Below are positions 1 through 8,377 of a stretch of 64,000 bases of DNA, piece by piece; the first letter of the stretch is position 1, and each line of letters starts with the position of its first letter. The notes beneath the pieces were generated by a model that was given only the letters and a program-made list of their open reading frames with translations, was not told the DNA's origin and made no database searches. The position numbers were made by a program, and so were the translations under genes. The stretch is taken from the NCBI GenBank assembly GCA_031551965.1, contig JAVBMW010000035.1, positions 26,281-90,280 on the forward strand, in the 5' to 3' direction. The DNA is from CALVGQ01 sp031551965 (lineage in GTDB: Bacteria > Bacillota_I > Bacilli_A > Erysipelotrichales > Erysipelotrichaceae).

Positions 1-1
1 G

Positions 2-178
2 CTTAACAATTTAATCGAATTTTTAAGTGACTTTATATTTCCAGAAACAGGTTTGAATGTATCTGATTTAAGACAACATTATGATTGGACAGGTTATAAC
101 TGTCCTCGTCGAATCAGAAAAGAAAATCGCTGGGAAGAGATTTTAGAAAGATTAAAAGAAAGGGGGATAACTATATGA
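2..178 (+). CDS. N-acetylmuramoyl-L-alanine amidase, C-terminal end (prophage, partial)
   Basis: This is the last 58 codons of a gene that begins before the window. The visible protein end contains LRQHYDWTGYNCPRRIR. That resembles the end of the amidase-2/PGRP fold, where a histidine (RHYD-type motif) and a Cys-Pro pair sit next to the zinc site. The enzyme would cut the bond between muramic acid and the stem peptide. Its stop codon overlaps the start of the next gene in an ATGA arrangement, so the two are translationally coupled. It lies upstream of a baseplate gene, so it may be a tail-associated wall hydrolase rather than the endolysin. Only the C-terminal part is visible, so the domain call is tentative. 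Confidence 0.55.
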   Translation, partial: LNNLIEFLSDFIFPETGLNVSDLRQHYDWTGYNCPRRIRKENRWEEILERLKERGITI

Positions 179-1191
179 TTAGTTTTCCATTTAATTCAAA
201 TATAACAAATTATGATAATGAAGGGTTACCCGTTTTTGATAGAGCAATTGATGCCAATGATTATCGTCGTTGGACAAGCTTGTTTTTTACTAACGGTGTA
301 TCTGCAGCATCTACAGACTTTATGGTCACAGCTGGACAAGGCATGACAGTATTAGTTTCACCAGGTAAATGTAATGTTCAAGGTGTATTAGCTTTTGAGG
401 ATAATCAGAGAGAATTGATTGTTCAAGCAGCAGATACACTAGATCGCATTGACAGAGTTGTACTAAGACTAAATGAAGAAAATCGAACGGTTGATTTATA
501 TATTAAAAAAGGTACTGCAGCGACAACGCCGGTAGCACCGACGCTAACACGACCAAAAATTGGAGAAGCAGGAGATGTTTATGAAATAGGGATAGCAGAT
601 ATTTATATTCCTAAAAACAATTCAACGATATCTAATTCCAGAATTACTGATTTACGTTTGAACACTAGTCTTTGTGGTGTAATTGCTCAGGCTATAAAAC
701 AATTAGATACAACTGTATACTTCACTCAATTAAATCAATTAGTTACAGAGTATGGAGATAAATTCAATATATGGTTTGATTCGATAAAAAATATTTTAGA
801 TGATAGTGTTGCAACAAATTTATTCAATTTGATTGAGCAACAACAAATAGAAATCGATTCAAAACTTGCGTCTACAACTGCTGCATCAACATATTTAACA
901 AAAACAGTTGCTGGAAACACGTATGCTAAGAAAATTACTAATGTAAATGCTGATGCACCAGCATCATGGTCAGGAAGTGCAGTGCCTTATACTTTGACTA
1001 TAACTGTTAGTGGAGTTGTTTCAACAAGTAATGTATTTGTATCTTTAAGAAATGGTGCTTCTATAGCACAAGCTACTGCTTATGCTCGAGCAATGATAAG
1101 CGACGGTGGTCAGTCAACAAATAGCATTACTTTAAAAGCTTATGGAACTAAGCCGACTATAGCGATACCGCTATCAGTAAGCTTTATTTAG
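175..1191 (+). CDS. Prophage baseplate/receptor-binding tail protein
   Basis: This 338-residue protein has the layout of a common Gram-positive phage baseplate (BppU-like) protein. The N-terminal part (about residues 1-160) reads FNS..., then GMTVLVSPGKCNVQG, then LDRIDRVVLRLN, then IKKGTAATTPVAPTLTR. This beta-rich assembly domain is recognisable by the GMTV-V-GK and DRIDRVV-R motifs. A helical segment (about 165-235) may form a trimeric coil. The threonine/alanine/serine-rich C-terminal third (about 240-338) looks like a variable receptor-binding tip. It overlaps the preceding gene by four bases and is followed by further small tail genes. Assignment to baseplate or tail is fairly secure; the exact role in adsorption is inferred. 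Confidence 0.7.
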   Translation: MISFPFNSNITNYDNEGLPVFDRAIDANDYRRWTSLFFTNGVSAASTDFMVTAGQGMTVLVSPGKCNVQGVLAFEDNQRELIVQAADTLDRIDRVVLRLNEENRTVDLYIKKGTAATTPVAPTLTRPKIGEAGDVYEIGIADIYIPKNNSTISNSRITDLRLNTSLCGVIAQAIKQLDTTVYFTQLNQLVTEYGDKFNIWFDSIKNILDDSVATNLFNLIEQQQIEIDSKLASTTAASTYLTKTVAGNTYAKKITNVNADAPASWSGSAVPYTLTITVSGVVSTSNVFVSLRNGASIAQATAYARAMISDGGQSTNSITLKAYGTKPTIAIPLSVSFI

Positions 1192-1204
1192 GGAGGATGT
1201 AAAG

Positions 1205-1255
1205 ATGAATAAAAAAGAAACAAAAGAGTTAGGAGTAGCCAATTATGCCAATTAA
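1205..1255 (+). CDS. 16-residue phage peptide with strong ribosome site
   Basis: A short reading frame (MNKKETKELGVANYAN) follows a good ribosome site, GGGAGG at 1191-1196, eight bases before its ATG. It overlaps the next gene out of frame. Phage tail operons often carry very small proteins at this position (XkdX-type), but this one is shorter than those and I cannot assign it to a family. Its alternative role is a translational leader that carries ribosomes to the next start at 1245, which has its own AGGAG at 1231-1235 inside this frame. Confidence 0.35.
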   Translation: MNKKETKELGVANYAN

Positions 1256-1739
1256 CTGTATCGGTGGAGGAATGATACCTCTTGATGGAAATGTAATAGC
1301 AAGCAAAATGTTTGAAGGATATTCTGGTTATTCTAATGACCCCACGGTTAAGATCATTGGAACGGCTAAACCAACATTAAGAGTTTCAAGTACTGGAAAT
1401 CAGCATGATGTTTGGCATTCTTGGATAGATGCAGGAGCGGTTTATCCTGCAGTTGTAGTTACGGGTTTTTTAGCTTCAGTAATGTTCAATGGCAGCCAAT
1501 ACTTTCAAGAAATTTGCATTGATGGATCAGTTGATAATAATAGCTGGACAAGACTTGCAACAAGAAAGGATTATCGTCCAGATACTACAACTGCGGCTGA
1601 CGGAAATTATCATATGTCATCTGCATTGAGTGTAGTTATAAATTCAAATAAGTACAGATATTTTCGGTGCTCACCTAGTGATAATTTATCTAATTATTTA
1701 ACTACTGCAATATCAGTAGCAGCTTTGAATGCTTATTAA
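1245..1739 (+). CDS. Prophage tail-region hypothetical protein
   Basis: A 164-residue protein of unknown family. The composition is beta-rich with many Gly, Ser, Asn and aromatic residues, and no membrane segment. The middle contains a discoidin-like run (FQEICIDGSVDNNSWTRLA), the pattern seen in carbohydrate-binding F5/8-type sheets, where a strand carries SxDN..W. This suggests, but does not prove, a sugar-binding tail tip or fibre accessory. It begins at an ATG with AGGAG nine bases upstream. It stops three bases before the endolysin gene, so it belongs to the late tail-lysis transcript. Confidence 0.55.
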   Translation: MPINCIGGGMIPLDGNVIASKMFEGYSGYSNDPTVKIIGTAKPTLRVSSTGNQHDVWHSWIDAGAVYPAVVVTGFLASVMFNGSQYFQEICIDGSVDNNSWTRLATRKDYRPDTTTAADGNYHMSSALSVVINSNKYRYFRCSPSDNLSNYLTTAISVAALNAY

Positions 1740-1742
1740 GCT

Positions 1743-3197
1743 ATGAATGATAATTTCATGAAAATTCAAAGACTCGCAGTACCAATGAAGTATGTATCGG
1801 TATCACAAATAGAAAATTCGCAATATAATCACAAAGGATTACTTGCACTGGATATGAACGGCATGGATGCACAACAAGATTATGGACGTGCTCCATGTCG
1901 TGTAAAAGTTCTGGCAATTCTAGATAAAGAAACAACAACCATGAACAACACTGTACTATTTGGCTCTTGTGATGAGCAAGGCAATCAAGTTAAGGTATTG
2001 TTGAACGATGGAACTAAAGAAGTAGTCACGATTGCAATGACGCACATTAACACTTTAAATAAGTTCGATTTGAAGGTAGGTAAAATCTATGAACAGCTTG
2101 ATATCTGCTACTTAGAAGGAATGACTGGAAATGCAACTGGAAACCATATTCATTTTGAAGTTGGTAAAGGTTGGCAGACAAAAAAAGTTAAACGCTCTGA
2201 TGGAATTTGGGCATTACAGGATCTAATTAGTCTAAAGAATTGTTTTTGTTTATTGAAAGGATATCATGAAGTATGTAATCTTGGACTAGATATCTATAAA
2301 GATTATTGGCCTTGGGTAGATAGTTTGACTGTTGAAGAAAATACTTTAGATCCTACTCGTTCACCTGGTAAATATGGAATCGATGTTTCTGCTCATGATG
2401 CAAACATGATCAACTATACTCTAGCTAAAGAACAGGGTGTAGAGTTCGTGATTGCACGTGCAGGATTCGGAGCAGACAAAGAAAGTCAACATGATGAATG
2501 CTGGCAGAAGAATATTGATAAATGTAACACTGTAGGTATTCCGATGGGGGCTTACATTTACTCCTATGCAGAGAATATCCAAGAGGCAATCAATGAAGCA
2601 AAACATATTATCCGTTTAGCTAATGAAGAGGGAGGACCTAACCAATTCCCATATGGATTGTGGTTTGATCAAGAAGATAAACTTCAGACAACATTATCAA
2701 AAGAGCTAAATACGGAAATGGCTTTAGTGTTTGCTAGAGAAGTTCAAGCTTCTGGATACAAAGCTGGGGTGTATGCTTCTTATGATTGGTTTAAAAACAA
2801 ATTAAATTGTCAAAGTCTTGTGGGTGCAGGACTTTTTATTTGGATTGCACACTATGGAAAAAATACAGGTGAGTTCCAAGAAGTAAACATTGAATTTGAT
2901 TATCAGATCAGACAATACACTTCTGAAAACTCAGACAAACTATTCAGCACTAGAGAACGTCTTGATCAGAACGTATGTTACTTCGATTTCTTGAAAGAAG
3001 AAGTTAATGCATACATGATTGAAGAACCTAGCCCAATTCAAGAGGAAAATGAAAACAATTATGAAAGTGATTTTAAATTCCTAGGGAAAATTAATTATAA
3101 GGAACTTTTTACAAGTGAGGATTGGCAAAATATTTTTGTGAGATTTATTGATCTTATTAAAGAATTGTTCGTGATACTATTCAAAAAATGGAAATAG
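1743..3197 (+). CDS. Bifunctional phage endolysin: M23-like peptidase plus GH25 lysozyme
   Basis: This 484-residue wall hydrolase has two catalytic parts. Residues about 25-145 resemble an M23 zinc endopeptidase: His30 and Asp37 (HKGLLALD), His101, and His135/His137 in GNHIHFEVG, following the usual G-x-TGNATG-x-H-H pattern. Residues about 208-410 are a GH25 muramidase: Asp214 in YGIDVS, and the acid pair Asp309/Glu311 in WFDQED, match the family's catalytic residues. The last 70 residues are acidic then lysine- and phenylalanine-rich, perhaps a wall or membrane targeting tail. The enzyme would release phage progeny by cutting both peptide and glycan bonds. The holin gene follows directly, completing a lysis cassette. 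Confidence 0.8.
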   Translation: MNDNFMKIQRLAVPMKYVSVSQIENSQYNHKGLLALDMNGMDAQQDYGRAPCRVKVLAILDKETTTMNNTVLFGSCDEQGNQVKVLLNDGTKEVVTIAMTHINTLNKFDLKVGKIYEQLDICYLEGMTGNATGNHIHFEVGKGWQTKKVKRSDGIWALQDLISLKNCFCLLKGYHEVCNLGLDIYKDYWPWVDSLTVEENTLDPTRSPGKYGIDVSAHDANMINYTLAKEQGVEFVIARAGFGADKESQHDECWQKNIDKCNTVGIPMGAYIYSYAENIQEAINEAKHIIRLANEEGGPNQFPYGLWFDQEDKLQTTLSKELNTEMALVFAREVQASGYKAGVYASYDWFKNKLNCQSLVGAGLFIWIAHYGKNTGEFQEVNIEFDYQIRQYTSENSDKLFSTRERLDQNVCYFDFLKEEVNAYMIEEPSPIQEENENNYESDFKFLGKINYKELFTSEDWQNIFVRFIDLIKELFVILFKKWK

Positions 3198-3211
3198 AAA
3201 GGATGGTGTGG

Positions 3212-3640
3212 ATGAAGAAAATGGAACATATATCAACTATATTCAAATCAATGATTGCAGTTGTATTTACAATTACAACGTGGTTTCTAGGTGATTGGGA
3301 TATGGCGTTGCTAGTGCTGTTATTATTTATGGGGTTTGACTATGTATCTGGGTGGCTTGCTGCTTATGTCAATCAAACCTTATCAAGTGATATAGGTTTA
3401 AAGGGATTGAGTAGAAAATTTATGATTATTTTAGTTTTGATGGGAGCTGTAAGTTTAGATCGATTAATAACTGATGGTCAAACGTGGATTTTTAGAACTG
3501 CTGTATGTTATTTTTATGTAGCCAATGAAGGGCTCAGTTTGTTAGAAAATGCTGCGAGATTAGGTTTACCTATTCCTAAAAAACTAGAGAATGCATTAAT
3601 ACAACTTAAGGATGGAAATAAAAAAGAAATTAAAGAATAG
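3212..3640 (+). CDS. Phage holin (holin-4-1 / toxin-secretion type)
   Basis: A small integral membrane protein with three hydrophobic stretches, then a cytoplasmic tail. The pattern GFDYVSGWLAAYVNQ, then SSDIGLKGLSRK, then NEGLSLLENAARLGLPIPKKL, is typical of the phage holin-4-1 family. It would form the membrane lesion that lets the endolysin reach the wall. The frame is open from an ATG at 3188, but nothing like a ribosome site precedes that codon. AAAGGATGG at 3198-3206 sits at a good distance from the ATG at 3212 (MKKMEHIS), so I place the start there. It is the last prophage gene and is followed by a terminator. Confidence 0.8.
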   Translation: MKKMEHISTIFKSMIAVVFTITTWFLGDWDMALLVLLLFMGFDYVSGWLAAYVNQTLSSDIGLKGLSRKFMIILVLMGAVSLDRLITDGQTWIFRTAVCYFYVANEGLSLLENAARLGLPIPKKLENALIQLKDGNKKEIKE

Positions 3641-3646
3641 CTAACT

Positions 3647-3680
3647 AAGATCACTTCATTAACTTGAGGTGGTCTTTTTC
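3647..3680 (+). terminator. Rho-independent terminator after the lysis cassette
   Basis: A twelve-pair stem with two G-T wobbles (AAGATCACTTCA against TGAGGTGGTCTT) is followed by a T run. It closes the prophage late transcript. Confidence 0.75.
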
Positions 3681-3713
3681 ATTTTTTAAATTAGTATGTG
3701 TTTTAATTGAAAT

Positions 3714-3740
3714 ATAAAAAATCCCTTTTTTCAAAGGGAC
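3714..3740 (-). terminator. Terminator of the tRNA-His transcript
   Basis: Read on the minus strand, TCCCTTT pairs with AAAGGGA and is followed by a run of Ts. It lies 15 bases beyond the tRNA CCA end. Confidence 0.7.
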
Positions 3741-3754
3741 TAAAATATTTACAT

Positions 3755-3832
3755 TGGGGCGACCGACGGGACTCGAACCCGCGAATGCTAGAGCCACAAT
3801 CTAGTGTGTTAACCAACTTCACCACGACCGCC
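3755..3832 (-). tRNA. tRNA-His (anticodon GTG)
   Basis: The minus strand folds into a full cloverleaf. The anticodon GTG is at 3797-3795, between the five-pair stem halves CTAGA and TCTAG. The T arm is GCGGG-TTCGAGT-CCCGT. A seven-pair acceptor contains two wobbles and is preceded by the extra 5' G (position -1) that is diagnostic of histidine tRNAs. The CCA end is encoded (3757-3755). Its 3' end points towards the prophage. Confidence 0.95.
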
Positions 3833-3843
3833 ATGTAGATAAT

Positions 3844-3872
3844 ATAATACATGAAAGTCAAAGAAATGTAAA
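3844..3872 (-). promoter_or_regulatory. Promoter of tRNA-His
   Basis: On the minus strand TTTACA (-35) and TATTAT (-10) are 17 bases apart. The -10 box lies about a dozen bases before the tRNA 5' end, the expected distance for a sigma-A start. Confidence 0.6.
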
Positions 3873-3936
3873 GTAGTTTTTAAAACTTCTAGGAGAAATT
3901 TATCACATATGTTATAATCATTAACGAGGTGTTAAC

Positions 3937-4782
3937 ATGGCTAAAATTCGTGTAGTAACTGATTCATCTGCGGATATTACAGATGAACAGGCAAAGGCGT
4001 TGAACATTGAAGTTATTCGTATGCCTTTGGTTATTGATGAAGTAGACTATTTAGAAAATATAGATATAAATCGTGAACAATTTATTGATAAGATGAAAGG
4101 TGGTTCATTAGTTAGGACAAGCCAAGCAACACTTGGTTCTTTAACTATTGCTTGGGATCAAATTTTAGAAGAAGTAGATGAAATTATTTATTTACCTTTA
4201 TCAAGTGGATTAAGTGGTGCTTATTCAAGTGGCGTTATGCTTGCGAAAACAGAATATAGAGGTAGAGTTACTGTACTTGATTTAAAATTGGCGTGCTTCC
4301 CAATGCAAATGGTTTGTCGTCAAATCGTAAAATGTATCGACAATGGAATGAGTTCACAAGAAATCAAAGAATTATTTGAAAGTAAGGCAATGATGTGGGC
4401 TACTTTGATTCCTGAAGATATTATTTATTTGAAAAGAGGGGGACGTATTTCGCCTGCAGCAGCTGCACTTGCGAACCTTTTGAAAATCGTACCTATATTA
4501 AAAGTTGAAAATGGAAGCATCGATGTTCATGATAAAGTACGTACCAATGTTAAAGCATACAAAGTTGCGATTGAAGCGGTTTTCTCAATAGATAACTATG
4601 ATGAATATGAATATTGTATTGTTGATGCTGGGGCAAGTGAAGTTGCAGAAAAATTGAAGAATGATATTGAATCACAGTATCCAGTGAAAGTGGAAGTTGC
4701 GAAAATGTATCCTATCATTATGGCACATACAGGACCAGGTACGATTTGTATCGCACGTGTAAAGAAAGTAATTCATGAATAA
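3937..4782 (+). CDS. DegV family fatty-acid-binding protein
   Basis: A 281-residue cytoplasmic protein of the DegV/FakB family, which binds fatty acids in a deep pocket. FakB-type members present them to the kinase FakA for phosphorylation. The N-terminal VTDSSADIT, then RTSQATLGS, then PLSSGLSGAYSSG, then YLKRGGRIS are the family's signature stretches. Length is normal. The start has GAGGTG seven bases upstream, and a TATAAT box stands at 3913-3918, with no convincing -35. It overlaps the next gene by eight bases. Whether it partners FakA or is a non-FakB DegV cannot be decided here. Confidence 0.85.
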   Translation: MAKIRVVTDSSADITDEQAKALNIEVIRMPLVIDEVDYLENIDINREQFIDKMKGGSLVRTSQATLGSLTIAWDQILEEVDEIIYLPLSSGLSGAYSSGVMLAKTEYRGRVTVLDLKLACFPMQMVCRQIVKCIDNGMSSQEIKELFESKAMMWATLIPEDIIYLKRGGRISPAAAALANLLKIVPILKVENGSIDVHDKVRTNVKAYKVAIEAVFSIDNYDEYEYCIVDAGASEVAEKLKNDIESQYPVKVEVAKMYPIIMAHTGPGTICIARVKKVIHE

Positions 4783-5467
4783 GATTAGTATCGATGGAAT
4801 AGAATATGAAATTCTTTTAGAAAAAAAGAAGATCAAAAATATATATTTGCGAGTTAAAACAGGTAGACAACTACTTATTAGTGCTCATCCATCTGTACCT
4901 ATGATCCAAATAGAAAAATTTATCCAAACTAAAGCTAAATGGATTTTAGAAGCTAGTGAAAGACTTGAAAAGAAGGTTGAACTCAATAAAGATAAAGGCA
5001 TTCAAACAAGTTCAATTCAATTTCTTGGTAAGAAATATCCACTAGAAATTGTAAAGGGAAATAAAGCATCCTTATCTTTAAAAGAGAATAAAGTAGTACT
5101 CGTAGTTAGAAGCATTGATGAAAAAGATATTCAGAAAACATTCGATGATCAGGCGAAGAAAATATTGAAAGAAATATGTGATCAATATTGTCCTAAGTTT
5201 GATCAGATGATGGATGATTATTGGTTAGCTCATCCTACGATCAGTTATCGAAAAATGACAAGTAAATGGGGAAGCTGTATGCCAAGCAAGGCAAAGATTA
5301 CGATGAATACGAATCTAATTTATATGCCTGTTGAATGTATTGAATATGTATTATTGCATGAGTATGCTCATATGATCGTACCAAATCATTCGACACGCTT
5401 CTATGATGTGATCAAGTATCATATGCCAAACTATAAAAAAATTCAAAATATATTGAAAGAAAAATGA
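4775..5467 (+). CDS. YgjP-like (M48/SprT-like) zinc metallopeptidase
   Basis: A 230-residue protein of the YgjP/DUF45 family. The zinc-binding motif is HEYAH (His195, Glu196, His199) in VLLHEYAHMIVPNHSTRFY. The second part of the motif (PNHSTRFY) is the family's conserved extension, and KMTSKWGSC (about residue 160) is the conserved tract before it. The physiological substrate of this family is not established. It overlaps degV by eight bases, so the pair is co-translated, and a strong terminator follows immediately. Confidence 0.85.
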   Translation: MNKISIDGIEYEILLEKKKIKNIYLRVKTGRQLLISAHPSVPMIQIEKFIQTKAKWILEASERLEKKVELNKDKGIQTSSIQFLGKKYPLEIVKGNKASLSLKENKVVLVVRSIDEKDIQKTFDDQAKKILKEICDQYCPKFDQMMDDYWLAHPTISYRKMTSKWGSCMPSKAKITMNTNLIYMPVECIEYVLLHEYAHMIVPNHSTRFYDVIKYHMPNYKKIQNILKEK

Positions 5468-5497
5468 TCCCGCAAAAATTTTGTGGGATTTTTTTTA
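5467..5497 (+). terminator. Terminator after the degV operon
   Basis: The stem ATCCCGCAAAA / TTTTGTGGGAT (one wobble) is followed by eight Ts. It begins at the stop codon of the peptidase gene. Confidence 0.85.
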
Positions 5498-5542
5498 GGT
5501 GAAACGCAAAAACACTAGAATAATAAAGTAGGGAGGTGTTTT

Positions 5543-6265
5543 ATGAGAAATAAAATATTATGTTATGCAATGAAATATGATGGTGATTGGAATAAAATTG
5601 CCAGTGCCATCAAAAACAATGAAGAAGTTGAAAATGTGAGCACAAATCAAAATTATGTAACGATCGTGGATGAACAGTATCCTGAAAAGTTAAAAGCGTT
5701 ACGTCATCCACCTTGGATTTTATTCTATGAAGGGAATTTAGATTTATGCAATCATAAAACTGTTGGGATTGTGGGGTCACGAGACATCTGTGATTATGGT
5801 CAATGGGTCACCGAAGAAATATGCAGCAAACTACCTAATGATATTTGTGTTGTGAGTGGATTAGCGAAAGGAATCGATGGATGTGCCCATCGAAACAGTA
5901 TTCATAAGACAACGATAGGTATTGTAGGTTGTGGTTTAGATATTCCTTATCCTAATTGTAATGCAAAATTAATTGATGATATGAAAAAAACACAACTAGT
6001 GCTTACTGAGTATCCCAATGGGGTCAAACCTTTAAAACATCATTTTCCTTGGCGCAATAGAATCATTGTTGCACTAAGTGATAAACTCTTTGTCACTCAA
6101 GCTAAAATTAAAGGTGGTACAATGGTCACCGCAACACTCGCTTTAGAAATGGGAAAAGAAGTATTTTGTGTACCTTATCCTATAGATGATAAAGAAGGAG
6201 AAGGATGCAATCAACTGATTTTAGATGGTGCATTAATTTTGACTTCCTTAGATTATTTAGCATAA
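5543..6265 (+). CDS. dprA: DNA-processing protein DprA (Smf)
   Basis: A 240-residue member of the DprA/Smf family, which binds incoming single-stranded DNA and loads RecA during transformation. Visible landmarks are the Rossmann-like TVGIVGSRDICDYG (about residue 75), VVSGLAKGIDGCAH, and RNRIIVALS followed by GGTMVTATLALEMGK. The protein is shorter than many family members and lacks the extra C-terminal winged-helix domain. The ribosome site is GGGAGGTG. In many Firmicutes dprA lies next to topA, as here, so the context agrees. Its presence does not prove natural competence. Confidence 0.88.
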   Translation: MRNKILCYAMKYDGDWNKIASAIKNNEEVENVSTNQNYVTIVDEQYPEKLKALRHPPWILFYEGNLDLCNHKTVGIVGSRDICDYGQWVTEEICSKLPNDICVVSGLAKGIDGCAHRNSIHKTTIGIVGCGLDIPYPNCNAKLIDDMKKTQLVLTEYPNGVKPLKHHFPWRNRIIVALSDKLFVTQAKIKGGTMVTATLALEMGKEVFCVPYPIDDKEGEGCNQLILDGALILTSLDYLA

Positions 6266-6351
6266 AATCACAAATCTTTGAAATAAATAGTTTGTATATT
6301 TTTATATTTTATGGCAATATAGGTAATTGAAGATTAAATAGGAGGAAATCA

Positions 6352-8373
6352 ATGAAAAATTTAGTCATTGTGGAATCACCATCCAAATCAAAAACGATAG
6401 AAAAATATCTTGGTTCAGACTATGAAGTTGTCTCATCCAAAGGACATATACGTGATTTAGCGATCAAAGGAAAAGATGGCCTAGGTGTGGATGTAGAAAA
6501 TAAATTTGTGCCTACATATGTAGTAAACAAAGATAAGAAAACGACTGTAAAAGAATTAAAAGCGAAGGTTAAAAAAGTTGATCAAGTCTATCTGGCGACT
6601 GACCCTGACCGCGAAGGAGAAGCAATTTCTTGGCACTTAGCTGATGAATTGGGATTATCTATTGATGATATCAATCGTATTGAATTTCATGAAGTTACTA
6701 AAGATGCGGTATTGCAAGCTTTTCAAAATCCAAGAAAAATCGATATGGGACTAGTGCGTTCACAGGAAACACGCCGTATATTAGATAGGATCATTGGATT
6801 TAAATTGAGTAAACTTTTAAAAACAAAAATTAAAAGTAAATCTGCAGGGAGAGTTCAATCTGTAGCTTTAAAATTAATCGTTGATCGTGAAAAAGAAATT
6901 ACAGCATTTAATCCAGAAGAATACTGGACTATCGATTGTCTTTTTGAAGAAAATAATATTGAATTTGAAGCTAGTTTAAGTAAGTTTAATAATGAAAAAA
7001 TCGAAATCCATTCAAAAGAGGAAGCGGATGTTGTTTTAAATGCATGTACAAATCCATTTACCATTACAAATATCAAAAAACAAGTTAAGAAAAGAGAACC
7101 AAAGGTTGCCTACATTACTTCAACTTTGCAACAAGATGCATCGACTAAGTTAAACTTTGGTGCAAAACGTACAATGTCAATTGCTCAAAAGCTGTATGAA
7201 GGAATTGAAATGGGTGGAAACACAGAAGGTTTGATTACCTACATGCGTACTGACTCAACACGTTTGAGCCCAGTATTTATCAGTTCAGCACGTAGTTTCA
7301 TTGAAAATGAATATGGTAAAGATTATTTAGGAACATATAAGGAAACAAAAAATGATAATGCTCAGGATGCCCATGAAGGGATTCGTCCAACCAATGTTGA
7401 AAACACGCCTGCAAAAGTAAAACAGTATCTTACTGCTGAACAATACAAATTGTATCAACTGATTTATGTTCGTGCAGTTTCAAGTTTAATGGCACCTGCC
7501 AAAAACAATACAGTAAGTGTAGTACTAAGTAATCATGGTTATGATTTTAACGCTAGTGGAACGGAACTTGTATTTGATGGATATTTAAAACTTGCGAAAG
7601 AGTTTGAATCAAGTAAGGATGTTTTATTGCCAGAGCTTGCAGAGAACCAAAAGTGTGATTCGAAAAAAGTGGATGGTGTTCAACATTTTACTGAACCACC
7701 ACTACGTTATAGTGAAGCTCGTTTGATCAAACAAATGGAAGAAGAAGGAATTGGTCGTCCATCCACTTACTCTATGATCATTGATACGATTCAAGAAAGA
7801 GGTTATGTCACTCTTGATAAACCAACTGAATCAAGTAAAACGAAAGTGTTCTTTCCTACTGAACAAGGAACATTGACTACAGAAAAGTTGGATGAATATT
7901 TTAGCGATATCATCAATGTAAAATATACGGCAAATATGGAAACAGAATTAGATGAAATTGCCGAAGAAAAAAGAAACAATGTTGAATCTCTAGAAGAGTT
8001 CTATCAAAAATTTGTACCGTTGATTGAAAATGCGTATGAAAAGATGGAAAAGAAAGAAGCAGAAAAAGTAGGTGAAGCCTGCCCAGAATGTGGAAATGAT
8101 TTAGTCTACCGAGTAGGTCGTTTTGGTAAGTTTATTAGTTGTGGAACTTATCCTGAATGTAAGTACACAAGAAAACTAGTTCAGGAAAACAAGGAAGCAC
8201 CAGAACCTACAGGTAAAATGTGCCCAGATTGTGGAGCAGAACTCTTGAAAAGAAAGAGTCGTTATGGTACTTATTTCTTAGGGTGTTCAGCATTTCCAAA
8301 ATGCAAACATATTGAAAATATAGAAGGACAAGAAGGTCGTTTCAAAAAGAAAGCGAAAAAAGAAGAGGAATAG
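6352..8373 (+). CDS. topA: DNA topoisomerase I
   Basis: A 673-residue type IA topoisomerase that relaxes negative supercoils. The Toprim domain starts at residue 1 (LVIVESPSKSKTIEKYLG) with the acidic DPDREGE motif. The catalytic tyrosine is Tyr297 in ITYMRTDST. Two C-terminal four-cysteine zinc ribbons follow: CPECG...CGTYPEC (about 580-605) and CPDCG...CSAFPKC (about 625-650). A lysine-rich tail ends the protein. The AGGAGG site lies seven bases before the ATG. It is the first gene of topA-trmFO-xerC, an arrangement conserved in Bacillus and relatives. Confidence 0.97.
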   Translation: MKNLVIVESPSKSKTIEKYLGSDYEVVSSKGHIRDLAIKGKDGLGVDVENKFVPTYVVNKDKKTTVKELKAKVKKVDQVYLATDPDREGEAISWHLADELGLSIDDINRIEFHEVTKDAVLQAFQNPRKIDMGLVRSQETRRILDRIIGFKLSKLLKTKIKSKSAGRVQSVALKLIVDREKEITAFNPEEYWTIDCLFEENNIEFEASLSKFNNEKIEIHSKEEADVVLNACTNPFTITNIKKQVKKREPKVAYITSTLQQDASTKLNFGAKRTMSIAQKLYEGIEMGGNTEGLITYMRTDSTRLSPVFISSARSFIENEYGKDYLGTYKETKNDNAQDAHEGIRPTNVENTPAKVKQYLTAEQYKLYQLIYVRAVSSLMAPAKNNTVSVVLSNHGYDFNASGTELVFDGYLKLAKEFESSKDVLLPELAENQKCDSKKVDGVQHFTEPPLRYSEARLIKQMEEEGIGRPSTYSMIIDTIQERGYVTLDKPTESSKTKVFFPTEQGTLTTEKLDEYFSDIINVKYTANMETELDEIAEEKRNNVESLEEFYQKFVPLIENAYEKMEKKEAEKVGEACPECGNDLVYRVGRFGKFISCGTYPECKYTRKLVQENKEAPEPTGKMCPDCGAELLKRKSRYGTYFLGCSAFPKCKHIENIEGQEGRFKKKAKKEEE

Positions 8374-8377
8374 AGTG

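Noticed and set aside
3741..3754. An attachment-site core beside tRNA-His
   Set aside because: Only one prophage end is in the window, so no repeat can be shown; kept as a hypothesis in the findings, not as a feature.
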